Assembly (NCBI GenBank): GCA_945882215.1
Contig: CAMCWM010000012.1
Span: 1 to 53,663 of the forward strand
Origin: Akkermansia muciniphila
GTDB lineage: Bacteria; Verrucomicrobiota; Verrucomicrobiia; Verrucomicrobiales; Verrucomicrobiaceae
DNA: 53,663 bases
Direction of reading: 5' to 3'
Below are positions 1 through 8,963 of this stretch, piece after piece. A model generated the notes under the pieces. The model did no database searches, was not told the DNA's origin, and was given only the letters and a program-made list of their open reading frames with translations. A program made the translations under genes and the position numbers. Positions within the stretch are counted from its first letter, which is position 1; each line of letters begins with the position of its first letter.

Positions 1-1689
1 TGGAACTGGTTTGGCGAATTCAAAGGCAGCCCAGTGCGGCTCGCCAAAGCGCTGGCCGATGGCCCAGGCTTTTTTGCCGGTCTTGTCGATGAGACTGGTG
101 ACGGCGTAGCCGTTTTGTGAGTAGTCGGCGTGGGCAGCACGGAATTTGAGGGGCTGCGTTTTACCGTCGGGCGTGGTGAGGGTGCAGTCGAAGGTGTGGA
201 GGACGAAGTTTGGCCGATTGGCACCACCACGACCGGGGCCATCGCCCGCGATGGAGGCATGGGTGAGAGCTTCGAGCATCAATCCGCTGAGTTCGCCTCC
301 CTTGAGCTCGGCTTCGAAGGTGTAGGTGTCTTTGTCAGGCACGGGACCGGTGAGAAGGACGCTGCCGTCGCTTTGCAGTTCGGACTCGGCGTCGCTTTCG
401 GTGATGAAGGCGGTGGGTTTGAGGGCTTGGACGGGTTTGGCGGAATCGATTTGGCCAGAACGTGAGGCAGCCAGGTTTCCGCGTTGGCCGCCGGAGCTGG
501 TGATCTGCTGCTGACGTGCGGTGATCTGGGCGTCGAGCGTTTTCAATTGAGCGGCGAGCTGCTGGCGCTGCGCATCGCGGCCGGGATCACCGATTTTAAA
601 CGGGGTGCCGTTGAAGCGGATGGAGCCGGGTGTGCTGGGATTGGAGCGCTCGGCTTCTTTCTCGGTGTTGTTGTAGTAGGCGAGGAGGGAGTAGTAGTCG
701 CGCTGGGTGATGGGATCGTATTTGTGATTGTGACACTGGGCACATTCGAGCGTGGTGCCGAGCCAGACAGCGCCGGTGGTGTTGACGCGGTCGATGACTT
801 GATTGATGCGGCTTTCTTCGGGCTCGGTGCCGGCTTCGACATTCGTGGGCGTGCAGCGATGGAAGCCGGTGGCGATGATTTGATCAGGCGTGGCATTGGG
901 CAGAAGGTCGCCGGCGATTTGTTCGAGGGTGAACTGGTCGAAGGGCATGTTGGCGTTGAGCGCGTTCACCACCCAATCGCGCCAGGCCCAGATGTCGCGC
1001 AAATCGTCGCGCTGGAAGCCGTGGGAGTCGGCGTAGCGTGCGAGGTCGAGCCAGGGGCGGGCCCAGCGGACGCCGTACTCTTTTGAGGACAGAAGGCGGT
1101 CGGCGAGTTGCTCGATGCTTGATTCTGGATGCTGGATGAAGGCTTTCGTAAACGCTTCGACTTCAGCGGGAGTTGGAGGAAGGCCGGTCAAATCGAGGGA
1201 GAGACGGCGAATGAGAGTTTCGGGAGTGGCCTCGGGCGAAGGTGTGAGCTTGTTGGCTTCGAGCTTGGCGAGGATGAAGTGGTCGAGATCGGTTTTGGGC
1301 CAGGACTTGTTCTGGATTGTCGGAAGCGCTGGGCGAGTGGGTGGGACGTAACTCCAGTGTTTGAGGGTTTCGAGCTTTTCGGGCCACTTGGCACCGGCGT
1401 TGATCCAATCGCGAAGGTGAGTGATTTCAGCGGCCGTGAGGCGGTCGCCGCGTTTGGGCATGGCTTCCTTGTCTTCCTTGGGCAAGGCGACGCGGCGAAG
1501 GAGGTCGGGGCCGATTTCGAGATGCTTCGCAGAGGCGGTGTCGAGGCGGAGGTCGCCTTTTTGTTTTTCGCTGCCGTGGCATTCGAAGCAGGCACGCTGG
1601 AGGACGGGAAAGACGTCTTTGGCGAAGTCGGCACCTGCCGCTTGGGCGGAAGCAGCGGCGAGCAACGTGATGAAGGCGAGGCGAATCAT
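1..1689 (-). CDS. Planctomycete-type cytochrome (PSCyt1/PSCyt2, DUF1549) protein, partial
   Basis: The reading frame runs 563 codons from ATG at 1689 to the left edge without a stop, so the C-terminus (where DUF1553/PSD1 normally sits) is missing. Residues 1-18 form a signal peptide (MIRLAFITLLAAASAQA). A haem-binding CxxCH lies at residues 34-38 (CFECH), followed by the PSCyt1 signature KGDLRLD and a WINAGAKWP stretch. A second Cys motif, ECAQCHNHKYDPI, is typical of PSCyt2/DUF1549. Such proteins are abundant in Planctomycetes and Verrucomicrobia and are usually paired with DUF1501 sulfatase-like proteins; the substrate is unknown. The protein should be periplasmic or outer-membrane facing. 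It is last in a minus-strand run after the small gene at 1760-2092. Confidence 0.9.
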   Translation of the reverse strand, partial: MIRLAFITLLAAASAQAAGADFAKDVFPVLQRACFECHGSEKQKGDLRLDTASAKHLEIGPDLLRRVALPKEDKEAMPKRGDRLTAAEITHLRDWINAGAKWPEKLETLKHWSYVPPTRPALPTIQNKSWPKTDLDHFILAKLEANKLTPSPEATPETLIRRLSLDLTGLPPTPAEVEAFTKAFIQHPESSIEQLADRLLSSKEYGVRWARPWLDLARYADSHGFQRDDLRDIWAWRDWVVNALNANMPFDQFTLEQIAGDLLPNATPDQIIATGFHRCTPTNVEAGTEPEESRINQVIDRVNTTGAVWLGTTLECAQCHNHKYDPITQRDYYSLLAYYNNTEKEAERSNPSTPGSIRFNGTPFKIGDPGRDAQRQQLAAQLKTLDAQITARQQQITSSGGQRGNLAASRSGQIDSAKPVQALKPTAFITESDAESELQSDGSVLLTGPVPDKDTYTFEAELKGGELSGLMLEALTHASIAGDGPGRGGANRPNFVLHTFDCTLTTPDGKTQPLKFRAAHADYSQNGYAVTSLIDKTGKKAWAIGQRFGEPHWAAFEFAKPVP

Positions 1690-1735
1690 GTCCACGTGTG
1701 AACGAGATGAGAACGGCAGACTTTCGCGATCTAGA

Positions 1736-1749
1736 CGGGCTAAAGCCCG
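1736..1749. repeat. Short palindrome CGGGCT-AA-AGCCCG between genes
   Basis: A 6-bp perfect stem with a 2-nt loop sits just downstream of the small minus-strand gene ending at 1760 and upstream of the cytochrome gene start at 1689. It resembles the GGGCTAAAGCCC palindromes often scattered in PVC genomes. There is no T-run, so a terminator role is doubtful. Confidence 0.4.
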
Positions 1750-1759
1750 AACGACGAGC

Positions 1760-2092
1760 TTAGAGCAGCCGCCGGGCGTTGCGCAGGCCGTCGGCGGTGA
1801 CGACGGCCTGATTGCGGGCGGCGATCATGAAGTCGAGGTGGTTCTGCCACTGCATGGGACGCAGCGAGGCGAGGCCGGTGGCGCGGCGGCTGTAGCCGTA
1901 ATCGGCGATCTCCCAGCCGTAGTCGGAATGACGGTTGCGGTAATCAGCGCGGTGAATCCACGCGCCGAACTCGTCCTTGCGCCAGACCTCGGGGTCGTTG
2001 CCGGGAATGATCTGCGCGAGCGCCCAGACTCGGCGGATGATCTCGGCGTCGTAGCCTTCGATCGAGTCGGAGACGTTTGAGAGTTCGGGCAT
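1760..2092 (-). CDS. Small hypothetical protein resembling a degenerate HNH-type domain
   Basis: A 110-residue cytoplasmic protein with no signal peptide or membrane segment. The central part reads DPEVWRKDEFGAWI, then YGWEIADYGYSRRA, then LRPMQWQN. This follows the layout of phage/bacterial HNH proteins of the type GWEIDH...LxNLQPLxWxxN, but the catalytic Asp-His after GWEI is replaced by Ala-Asp. It is therefore probably not a nuclease. It lies 17 bp downstream of panC on the same strand. The start at ATG 2092 has no obvious Shine-Dalgarno sequence. The family assignment is inference from motif order; the gene itself is well supported by its frame and composition. Confidence 0.6.
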   Translation of the reverse strand: MPELSNVSDSIEGYDAEIIRRVWALAQIIPGNDPEVWRKDEFGAWIHRADYRNRHSDYGWEIADYGYSRRATGLASLRPMQWQNHLDFMIAARNQAVVTADGLRNARRLL

Positions 2093-2109
2093 TGAGGGGA
2101 CGTCGTTCT

Positions 2110-2958
2110 TTATTTAAGCTCGATGTTGTCGATGAGTCGGGCGGCACCGAAAAAGACGGCGACGGCGATGACGACGAGCTCGGTGGTGGAGGACACAGGC
2201 TGAAGAGTCGTGGCATCCACGGCAGAGACGTAGTCGATGCGACCCAGCGGTGCGTGCTGCTGGATGTGCTTGGAGATGAGGGTTTGCAGCGCGGCTGGGT
2301 CGCGCTCGCCGTTTTTCCACGAGTCACGAGCAGCGACGAGCGCGGCGCGAAGCGCCGGAGCCTGGGCGCGTTCCTCGGGATTCAAATAGCGATTGCGGCT
2401 GCTCATGGCGAGGCCGTCGGCTTCGCGAACGGTGTCGATGGCGTGAAGGACGACGTTGAAATCGAGGTCGCGCACGAGGCGGCGGATGATGGCGAACTGC
2501 TGGTAGTCTTTTTTGCCGAACACGGCGTCATCACACTGGATGAGGTTGAAGAGCTTGGCCACGACGGTGCAGACACCGTCGAAGTGGCCGGGGCGGCTGA
2601 CGCCGCAAAGGGCCAACGAGAGGCTCGTCTCGTGCAGCACGATGCTGCGGTCGGCAGGATAAAGCTCCTCGGCCTTCGGAGCGAAGATCATGTCCGCGCC
2701 GTTGTCGCGGCAGAGGGCAAGATCCTCGACGAGGGTACGCGGATATTTGGCAAAGTCCTCGCCAGGGCCGAACTGGAGAGGGTTGACGAAAAGGCTGACG
2801 GCAACATTGCCATTCGGACCGGCGATCTCACGCGCGGCATGCACGAGCGCGGCGTGCCCCTCGTGCAAGGCGCCCATGGTGGGCACGAAGACGCAGCGGG
2901 TGCCCTTGTTGATCGTGCTCCAGGAGCGGAGCTGACGGATGTTGTTGATGACATTCAT
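2110..2958 (-). CDS. panC: Pantoate-beta-alanine ligase
   Basis: A 282-residue cytoplasmic enzyme that condenses pantoate and beta-alanine with ATP to make pantothenate (coenzyme A pathway). The nucleotidyl-transferase signature PTMGALHEGH is at residues 26-35. Other family motifs are FVNPLQFGPGEDFAKYPR, the FGKKDYQQ loop and MSSRNRYL. Length matches the family (about 280). Its ATG overlaps the stop of the upstream ABC permease by four bases (ATGA), so translation is probably coupled. No panB or panD is visible in the window. Confidence 0.97.
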   Translation of the reverse strand: MNVINNIRQLRSWSTINKGTRCVFVPTMGALHEGHAALVHAAREIAGPNGNVAVSLFVNPLQFGPGEDFAKYPRTLVEDLALCRDNGADMIFAPKAEELYPADRSIVLHETSLSLALCGVSRPGHFDGVCTVVAKLFNLIQCDDAVFGKKDYQQFAIIRRLVRDLDFNVVLHAIDTVREADGLAMSSRNRYLNPEERAQAPALRAALVAARDSWKNGERDPAALQTLISKHIQQHAPLGRIDYVSAVDATTLQPVSSTTELVVIAVAVFFGAARLIDNIELK

Positions 2959-3797
2959 GATTTGAGGTCCCTGGATTCAAACACGGCGTAGCCCAAGGTG
3001 AAAAGACTGATATTAACGGCAAGAACCACCGCGTATCCACGCCAGATAAGCGGCCAGTCGATGGTTTCCGCCAGGATGCGGCCCCAACTGGCCATGTGTT
3101 TTGTGATGAGGAGGTGCTGATAGTTGTCCATGAAGCCGCTGGTACGCATGATGAAGTCCACCAAGATGTACGTCAGTGCTCCAATGGTGGCGGCGGCTGG
3201 TTTGATGCGGAAGCAGGAAAGAAAGAAGGCGATGCTGCTGATGGTGGTCATGCTGAGGCCGAGATAGAGCGAGCTCAGGGCGTAGCGCTGCAATCCAGGA
3301 CCCCAGTCATAAAAGGCAACGACAGACACCTCTGGTACGAGGGCAAAAAAACCGCCACCCCAGCCATACAACGCCAGGCCGAGCACAAACGCCGTCCAGG
3401 CGAGAAACTGGATCATGAACACCGCGTAGCCGGTGCAGGTGAGGTATTTGAGCAGCAGCAGACGAAATCGGCTGACCGGACGTGCCAGCAGCAGCCGCAT
3501 GTGGCCATCCTCCCCCTCTTTGGCAACGATGTCGCCCGCCACCAGGCTGAGGAACAGCGCACCGAGCAAAAAAACCGAAACGCCCATGACGAAACTGGCC
3601 AGGGTCAGCGCCGACAGGTAATAGTTCACGTTCTCGCCTGAGCCGGCAATCAGGCGCTGGGTGGGCAGGCCGAACTTTTTGATGAGCAGAAAGACAAGGA
3701 TCTGCAGCGCCACAAAGGCCCCGAAACCGATGTAGGTACGACGGCGGGCGAAGAGCTTCAACAGCTCGCCATACCACTGCTGGAAGAACAGGATCAT
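2955..3797 (-). CDS. ABC-2 type transporter permease
   Basis: A 280-residue integral membrane protein with about six hydrophobic segments (roughly residues 21-40, 62-92, 120-146, 170-195, 200-220 and 255-272). The cytoplasmic loop after segment 2 contains the KEGEDGHMRLLLARPVSR pattern typical of ABC-2 permeases of the NosY/export type. It overlaps the upstream ATPase gene by four bases (ATGA) and panC downstream likewise, so the three genes form one transcription unit. The exported substrate cannot be told from the sequence. Confidence 0.88.
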   Translation of the reverse strand: MILFFQQWYGELLKLFARRRTYIGFGAFVALQILVFLLIKKFGLPTQRLIAGSGENVNYYLSALTLASFVMGVSVFLLGALFLSLVAGDIVAKEGEDGHMRLLLARPVSRFRLLLLKYLTCTGYAVFMIQFLAWTAFVLGLALYGWGGGFFALVPEVSVVAFYDWGPGLQRYALSSLYLGLSMTTISSIAFFLSCFRIKPAAATIGALTYILVDFIMRTSGFMDNYQHLLITKHMASWGRILAETIDWPLIWRGYAVVLAVNISLFTLGYAVFESRDLKS

Positions 3798-4687
3798 GAT
3801 TTCGAGGACAGGCCCATGTAAAGTTCCTCCAACGTGCGGCGGTGCGGCTGCCAGGCGCTGACCTGGACCCTGCCCTGCACCAACGCGGTGACGAGTTCGT
3901 GCGGCTCCATGTTGAGCGGAACCTCGACGACGCCGTGTTTGTCCATCGTGGCACCGGAGCGGGCGAGCACTTCGCGCGCGAGGCCGATGTCACTGGTTTC
4001 GAGCTGGAACATGCGGCGGGTTTTTTCCTGCGAGGGCACGGGGCCTTCAAACACCTTTTTGCCGTCCTTCAAAATGACGCAGCGGTCACACATCTGCTCG
4101 ATTTCGGCGAGGAGGTGCGAGTTGAGCATGATGGTCATGCCCTGGTGCTTGCGCAGGTGCAGGATGAGTTCGCGGAATTCACGGATGCCCTCGGGGTCGA
4201 GACCATCAGTGGGTTCGTCGAGCAGGAGAATCTTCGGCTGCGGCAGCAGAGCCTGGGCGAGGGCGAGACGCTGGCGCATGCCGTGGCTGTAGGTGGCGGT
4301 TTTTTGTGCGATGGCGCGGTTGAGATTGACCATCTGCACGACGCGTTTGACCTCCGCCTCGTCCCACCAGCCGGAGAGCGAGCAGAGGACGCGGAGATTC
4401 TGCCAGCCGCTGAGGTACTCGTAAAACACGGCGGCTTCGTAAATCGCGCCGATCTGCTGAAGCGCACCACCTCGATCTTTCTGCACGCTGCGGCCGCCGA
4501 TGCGCACTTCGCCGAGATCCGGCCGCACCATGCCGAGCGTGATGCCCATGATGGTGCTCTTCCCGGCTCCGTTGTGGCCGAGCAGGCCGAGAATTTCGCC
4601 CTCCTTCACCTCGAAGCTCACGTCATCGAGCGCCAGCCGCCCGGTGGGCCAGCGCTTGGTGAGATGTCGGACTTCGAGTAGTGCCAT
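3794..4687 (-). CDS. ABC transporter ATP-binding protein
   Basis: A 297-residue ATPase. Walker A is GHNGAGKST (near residue 38), the ABC signature is YSHGMRQRLALAQALL (the S-H-G-M form common in ABC-2 exporters), and Walker B with D-loop is ILLLDEPTDGLDPEG, followed by the switch histidine in NSHLL. The C-terminal 70 residues form the accessory domain seen in drug/organic-solvent type exporters. It pairs with the permease that overlaps its 3' end. The start at 4687 faces the divergent gene at 4821, leaving a 133-bp shared promoter region. Confidence 0.93.
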   Translation of the reverse strand: MALLEVRHLTKRWPTGRLALDDVSFEVKEGEILGLLGHNGAGKSTIMGITLGMVRPDLGEVRIGGRSVQKDRGGALQQIGAIYEAAVFYEYLSGWQNLRVLCSLSGWWDEAEVKRVVQMVNLNRAIAQKTATYSHGMRQRLALAQALLPQPKILLLDEPTDGLDPEGIREFRELILHLRKHQGMTIMLNSHLLAEIEQMCDRCVILKDGKKVFEGPVPSQEKTRRMFQLETSDIGLAREVLARSGATMDKHGVVEVPLNMEPHELVTALVQGRVQVSAWQPHRRTLEELYMGLSSKS

Positions 4688-4820
4688 GGAGTGCGACAGT
4701 GGCGAGATGCCGGCGCTGATGCCAGTTTTTAGTCACAGAGCGTCAAACAAGTCGGCAAATTCGCGTTTGCCACCATCGCCGCCCGACTGCATTACTCCGG
4801 CCTGTCCAAGCCCCCATGCC

Positions 4821-5543
4821 ATGCAGTTTTATTTCCCCACAACCCTGAATCTCGGCCACGAACACAGCGAAGGCTTCCATCAGGAACTGCTGCGCGGACT
4901 GACCCACAAGCTGAACAACCTGCTGGCGGTGATCCAGGGCTTCAGCAGCCTGATTTTGATGCAGGAGGATCTCGATCCGGGCGTGAGCGAAAACATGCAG
5001 CACATCCGCGAGGCCTCCGTGGGCGTGACGAATCTGAGCGAGCGCATCCGCTCTGCCGGTGGTTGCGCGAAGATCAGTCCGCAGTCGCTGGGCCTGAATG
5101 AATATCTTCCCGTCATTGAAGGCGCGGTGATGGAACCGTTTCAAAAGGAAGGCGTGCAGCTTGAGGCCGATGTGCAGCCAGGCCTGCCGCCGATCCTGGT
5201 GGACCCGACAAAGTTCAAAGACATCCTCACCGAATTGCTGCGCAATGCCGCCGAGGCTGCCGCGAAAGGTGGCGGTCGCTGTGCGTTGAAAATTTGCGGC
5301 CCAGGCACGATCACCCCGGCCGAACAACGCCGTGTGGACATCCTGGTGAGCAACACCGGCTCCCAGATCCCGCCGGAGAAGATCCAGGAAGTTTTCCGCC
5401 CGTTCCACGGCACGAAGAACAGCAATCACCTCGGCCTCGGGCTGACGATCGCGGCCATGCTCAGCCATCAGATGAACATCCAGCTCGGCGTGGCCTCGGA
5501 GAACAACACGACGACGTTCTGGCTGAGCTGCCCGATGGCCTGA
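4821..5543 (+). CDS. Sensorless histidine kinase-like protein (DHp + HATPase_c)
   Basis: A protein of about 240 residues starting at ATG 4821; the frame is open further upstream, but that part is antisense to the ABC ATPase gene. The N-terminal part has an H-box-like helix, LTHKLNNLLAVIQGF, with the candidate phospho-accepting His. The ATP-binding domain follows, with N-box ELLRNAAEAA, a degenerate D/F region around FRPFHG, and G-box HLGLGLTIAAML. There is no transmembrane segment, PAS or receiver domain. It may therefore act as a soluble kinase/phosphatase partnered elsewhere; no response regulator lies next to it. Confidence 0.82.
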   Translation: MQFYFPTTLNLGHEHSEGFHQELLRGLTHKLNNLLAVIQGFSSLILMQEDLDPGVSENMQHIREASVGVTNLSERIRSAGGCAKISPQSLGLNEYLPVIEGAVMEPFQKEGVQLEADVQPGLPPILVDPTKFKDILTELLRNAAEAAAKGGGRCALKICGPGTITPAEQRRVDILVSNTGSQIPPEKIQEVFRPFHGTKNSNHLGLGLTIAAMLSHQMNIQLGVASENNTTTFWLSCPMA

Positions 5544-5646
5544 GAAAGGCATCGGGAGCAGGATTTTCAGCTTTTTGTGCCAGTCCGAGGCAACGTCGGC
5601 GTTGCTGAGGTTGTCATAGAACCTGTCAACCCACTGGAGGTCTCCC

Positions 5647-6372
5647 ATGAAACGATCCGTCCTGTTCCTCGCCCTGCTGCTGGCCGTGCCCCCGGCTTTG
5701 GCAGCGCCAAAAAACTACGGCACCATCACCACACGTGATGGCAAGTCGTTTTACGAATGCAAAGTGCTGCGTGTGTATCCAGACGGTGTCGGTTTCACTC
5801 ACCGGAATGGCGCGGCGAAAATCGCCTTCAAGGATCTGCCGGAAAATTTACGGCGTGAATTCCGCTATGATCCGCAGGCGGAGGCAAAGTACCAGCGTGA
5901 GCAGGCCGCGCTTCGTCAGGAGGAGCAGAAGCGCGAGAAACTGCGCGAGATCGCGATGCAGGAAAAACTGATGGAGGCACAGATGGCCGAGGCCAGTTAC
6001 CTCGCAGCGGCACAGTCGGCGTATTATCGTGCGCCGGCCAGCCCTTCGATGTCGCTGGCATTGCCGGGAGAAACGCTGCCGACGCTGACTTACCAAACGC
6101 CCTCATGGGTTGGCACACCGATCACAGGCCAGGCGCTTGGGGGCGGTGATTATCGCCGCAGCGGCTATTCGTATTGGGGCGGGCAACCGTTCGGCTACGG
6201 TGGCGGCTATTACCCCTGGGGAGGCTACGGCGGCTATCCTTATGGCGGATACGGCCATGGTTACGGTGCCTATGTGAGCCCCACGATTTATCGTTCTTGG
6301 AACGTGGGCAGCGGGTTCCGCATCGGTGTGGGCATCTCACCATTCGGCGGCGGAATCCGTTTGTTCCCATGA
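5647..6372 (+). CDS. Secreted hypothetical protein with Gly/Tyr-rich C-terminus
   Basis: A 241-residue protein preceded by a good Shine-Dalgarno site (ctggagg, 5634-5640). Residues 1-19 are a signal peptide ending ALA. Residues 20-75 form a small beta-rich unit (GTITTRDGKSFYECKV ... FKDLPENLRREF), followed by a charged coiled-coil helix (about 75-120) and a Gly/Tyr/Trp-rich tail (about 165-215). It is paralogous to the next gene, which shares the first two parts. Function unknown; the tail suggests a cell-surface or matrix role. Confidence 0.85.
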   Translation: MKRSVLFLALLLAVPPALAAPKNYGTITTRDGKSFYECKVLRVYPDGVGFTHRNGAAKIAFKDLPENLRREFRYDPQAEAKYQREQAALRQEEQKREKLREIAMQEKLMEAQMAEASYLAAAQSAYYRAPASPSMSLALPGETLPTLTYQTPSWVGTPITGQALGGGDYRRSGYSYWGGQPFGYGGGYYPWGGYGGYPYGGYGHGYGAYVSPTIYRSWNVGSGFRIGVGISPFGGGIRLFP

Positions 6373-6447
6373 CGTGTTGCTTCGGATTTGCGAAGCATAA
6401 AAAACTGGCAATCCGGCCGTTCTCGCGGTCAACTGAAGGCAAGCCCG

Positions 6448-7179
6448 ATGAAAACGATTCTTTCCGCCCTCATCACGCTTCCCCTTGGTTTCGCCTTCGC
6501 CGCACCGGCGCTCGAACTGGCCACGATCCAGACCGTTCACGGCAAAACTTACCAGCAGTGCAAGATCGTGCAGCGTGATCCTGATGGCGTGGCCTTCACC
6601 CATCTCAAAGGCACTGCCCGCGTGCTGTTCAACGACCTGCCCGAAAGCACGCGGATCGAACTCGGCTACAATGCACAAGCGGCCGCAGAACTCGAAACGA
6701 GCCGTGAACAGGCTCGCCAGACAAAAATCAAAGAACGTCTCCAGCAGCAGGAGAGGATGGCAGAACTGAGGCACGCGGCACGGCTCGCGGAGATCAAACG
6801 GCTCTCCCAGCAGCCGGTGATCCTCTTTCAGCAGTCTTCACCTTTCACTGGACCGGTTCCTGCGGTGGGCTTTGCCGCCCCTGGCTGGGGAAGCGGTTAT
6901 TCGTGGCATGACAGGCATCATCATGCCGCCGCACAGCCTCGCGGCTGGGACAATGTGGGCATTGCCACGATCGGTTCCGGGAGCGGTGGCATTTACGTGC
7001 CACAAAGCGGCGGTTTCTTCTTCACTGGTTTGCCGCAGGTGCATCAAAGCCCGACGCTAGGCTGGTACAATCCTGGCTTCGCTAGTCCTGTCGTGCCCGG
7101 CCTGGCAGCACCCAATCCTCCTGCCGTGGTGCCGGGTGTGCGGATTCGGGGCAGTGCCTCGTTCCCTGCGCGCCGATAA
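6448..7179 (+). CDS. Secreted hypothetical protein, paralogue of the preceding gene
   Basis: A 243-residue protein. I chose ATG 6448 because it begins the signal peptide (MKTILSALITLPLGFAFA); the frame is open 20 codons upstream without good start signals. The mature N-terminus has the same small unit as its neighbour (TVHGKTYQQCKIVQRDPDGV ... FNDLPESTRIEL), then a Gln/Glu/Arg-rich helix. The tail is His/Gly/Pro-rich and unlike the paralogue's. The two genes are 75 bp apart and probably arose by tandem duplication followed by divergence of the tails. Confidence 0.84.
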   Translation: MKTILSALITLPLGFAFAAPALELATIQTVHGKTYQQCKIVQRDPDGVAFTHLKGTARVLFNDLPESTRIELGYNAQAAAELETSREQARQTKIKERLQQQERMAELRHAARLAEIKRLSQQPVILFQQSSPFTGPVPAVGFAAPGWGSGYSWHDRHHHAAAQPRGWDNVGIATIGSGSGGIYVPQSGGFFFTGLPQVHQSPTLGWYNPGFASPVVPGLAAPNPPAVVPGVRIRGSASFPARR

Positions 7180-7186
7180 AAAGACA

Positions 7187-7210
7187 GGCGGACCTGTTTC
7201 CAAGTCCGCC
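7187..7210 (-). terminator. Rho-independent terminator for rpmB
   Basis: Perfect 7-bp arms GGCGGAC (7187-7193) and GTCCGCC (7204-7210). On the minus strand the hairpin is followed by TGTCTTTTT. It lies between the convergent ends of the gene at 7179 and rpmB at 7240. Confidence 0.8.
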
Positions 7211-7239
7211 CGTCGGCAAAGATATGATGAGGTTTAAGT

Positions 7240-7503
7240 TTAGATCAAACCAGCCTTTTTCAGCGTGGCGTAGGCGCCGTTCTTGTCGAGCGTCTTGAGC
7301 GCACGGGCAGTGAGCTTCACCTCGATGTATTTGTTGAGTTCAGGGATGAAAATGCGCTTCTTGCGGAGGTTTGGCAGGATGACGCGCTTCACACGCTTCG
7401 TGATGTGACGACCGATACCGCCTTCTTTCTTGGCTTTACCGCTGCGATGGATGTGGTGGCCGCGGGTGACGCCGACGCCGGTGATTTGACAGATAGTAGC
7501 CAT
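7240..7503 (-). CDS. rpmB: 50S ribosomal protein L28
   Basis: An 87-residue basic protein starting at ATG 7503 with MATICQITGVGVTRGHHIHR. L28 features are the G-N/H-x-x-S-x-K-type N-terminal segment, RVILPNLRKKRIF and the C-terminal KLTARALKTLDKNG. The frame remains open 18 codons upstream of this ATG, but the family start and length favour 7503. It is a component of the large ribosomal subunit and is followed by a clear terminator. It stands alone; rpmG is not adjacent. Confidence 0.96.
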   Translation of the reverse strand: MATICQITGVGVTRGHHIHRSGKAKKEGGIGRHITKRVKRVILPNLRKKRIFIPELNKYIEVKLTARALKTLDKNGAYATLKKAGLI

Positions 7504-7578
7504 AAGAGTTTCGGGGGAAAGGGGCCGCGATACTAGCCGAGGACTTTGGGGCGTCAACCAAAAGTCCAGCTTTCAGCG

Positions 7579-8814
7579 TCATCGACGCGGCCGCCCCACC
7601 ATCAAGCAGGTCGTCTGCGGATTCATCAGGTAACCGATGCCAAAGTTCAGCGGTTTTACCGGATGCCGACCCGAGGAATATGCGGCGGTCAAATCGGGCT
7701 GCTGGCCGCCGGAAAAGATTTCCAGTGTGCCGCGATGATTGCCATAGAGCGACAAATCCCAGCCATGACGGATGAAATCGCGATACGGCACGCCCGAAGG
7801 ATCCTGGATGATGGCACTGCTGTTCCGCAGCAAGTAATCACGAATGTTCGAGAAGCCGTCCTCATGCATGAGGTAGGATGCGCTCTTCGTGAAGGCCGGA
7901 ACACGTCCCAGACGCGACACATAGGCCAGCAACGGACCGGACCCGCCGCCATTGGACAGATCCTGACGGAAGTAAAAGACGCGTTTCGGGCTGCCGAAAC
8001 CGCTGTGGCACCTGATCATGAGGCCGGTATTGCCCGATGAACCGGCCAAAGTCACATTCCCCGCCCCGTCCAGCCTCACCGTATCGACCGAATCCACCGT
8101 GTGACCCGTCCGGGCCATGAAGGCCAGAATGATCGGCAGCACGCCGCGGAAACGAGTGGCCACGAGATCGTTCCTCATGTCTGTGGTGATGAAATAACTG
8201 CTCGTCATGAGGGTAGAGACCGAGTTGTGCAGTCCATAGAGGCCGCGTTCGATCTCCGCCTGCGAAAGGCTGTCCAGACGGGGCAGCGGCTCCGCCGGCT
8301 CCAGGCCGCAAAGCACATAAGTTTCCGCGCCGGGGCAGATCACACTGGCAAACAGGAAATCCGGCCCGCTGAACGGGTAAAATAACGCGTTCGCTCCCCG
8401 CACATCACCAGCCTCAGCACTGACCCAGCTTTGCAGCGGCGAACGGTATAGATTCTGGTGCGTGGCCCATAGGCGGTCCATGCGCAGTTTGTGCGCAGAC
8501 ACCGCTGAACTCTGGCTGTGGGAGGAATCCATGCCCGCAAACAACCGGGCGATGTCATTGATGGATCCTGATTGCGTCGGCACATTCATCGACACCGCGC
8601 CGTTGTAGAGCGGCCCGCGACCAGCACTTTCCGCCCGACGGACGCTGCCGCCGAGGGCGTCCAGCACGCCGTTCCACTGGCTGACTTTGTTTGCTGCGAC
8701 GTAATTTTGGAAAGCTTGGTCGGGCAGTGCACAGCCAGCGATCAGCAGCAGGGCCAGCAACCCACCCACTATTCGGCAATGAATGGAGAAGCCGCGATTT
8801 CGTAGAGCCATCAT
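7579..8814 (-). CDS. Hypothetical lipoprotein
   Basis: A 411-residue protein with a lipoprotein signal peptide: the hydrophobic stretch VGGLLALLLIAG is followed by Cys in a canonical lipobox (L-I-A-G-C, Cys near residue 28). The mature part is Ser/Gly rich with predicted beta content. It has no catalytic motif that I recognise. The N-terminus has two adjacent Met codons. The gene is monocistronic, with an AT-richer upstream region (8815-8963) that could hold its promoter. No function can be assigned. Confidence 0.83.
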   Translation of the reverse strand: MMALRNRGFSIHCRIVGGLLALLLIAGCALPDQAFQNYVAANKVSQWNGVLDALGGSVRRAESAGRGPLYNGAVSMNVPTQSGSINDIARLFAGMDSSHSQSSAVSAHKLRMDRLWATHQNLYRSPLQSWVSAEAGDVRGANALFYPFSGPDFLFASVICPGAETYVLCGLEPAEPLPRLDSLSQAEIERGLYGLHNSVSTLMTSSYFITTDMRNDLVATRFRGVLPIILAFMARTGHTVDSVDTVRLDGAGNVTLAGSSGNTGLMIRCHSGFGSPKRVFYFRQDLSNGGGSGPLLAYVSRLGRVPAFTKSASYLMHEDGFSNIRDYLLRNSSAIIQDPSGVPYRDFIRHGWDLSLYGNHRGTLEIFSGGQQPDLTAAYSSGRHPVKPLNFGIGYLMNPQTTCLMVGRPRR

Positions 8815-8963
8815 AGAAGCGAGAGAATACCAGCCTCAAGAGCAGCACCAAGTAGCTGTTACTAGACACCAGCGTGTTTATTTCCGCTTCGATATACTCG
8901 CTATAGAAATTCAGCGTCACTATTGCAGTGCGCTGAACATTTAAGCCCTGCCGCTCTTCAAGC

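Noticed and set aside
484..1086. 200-codon plus-strand open frame at the left edge
   Set aside because: It is antisense to the cytochrome gene, whose CxxCH motifs and signal peptide are clear.
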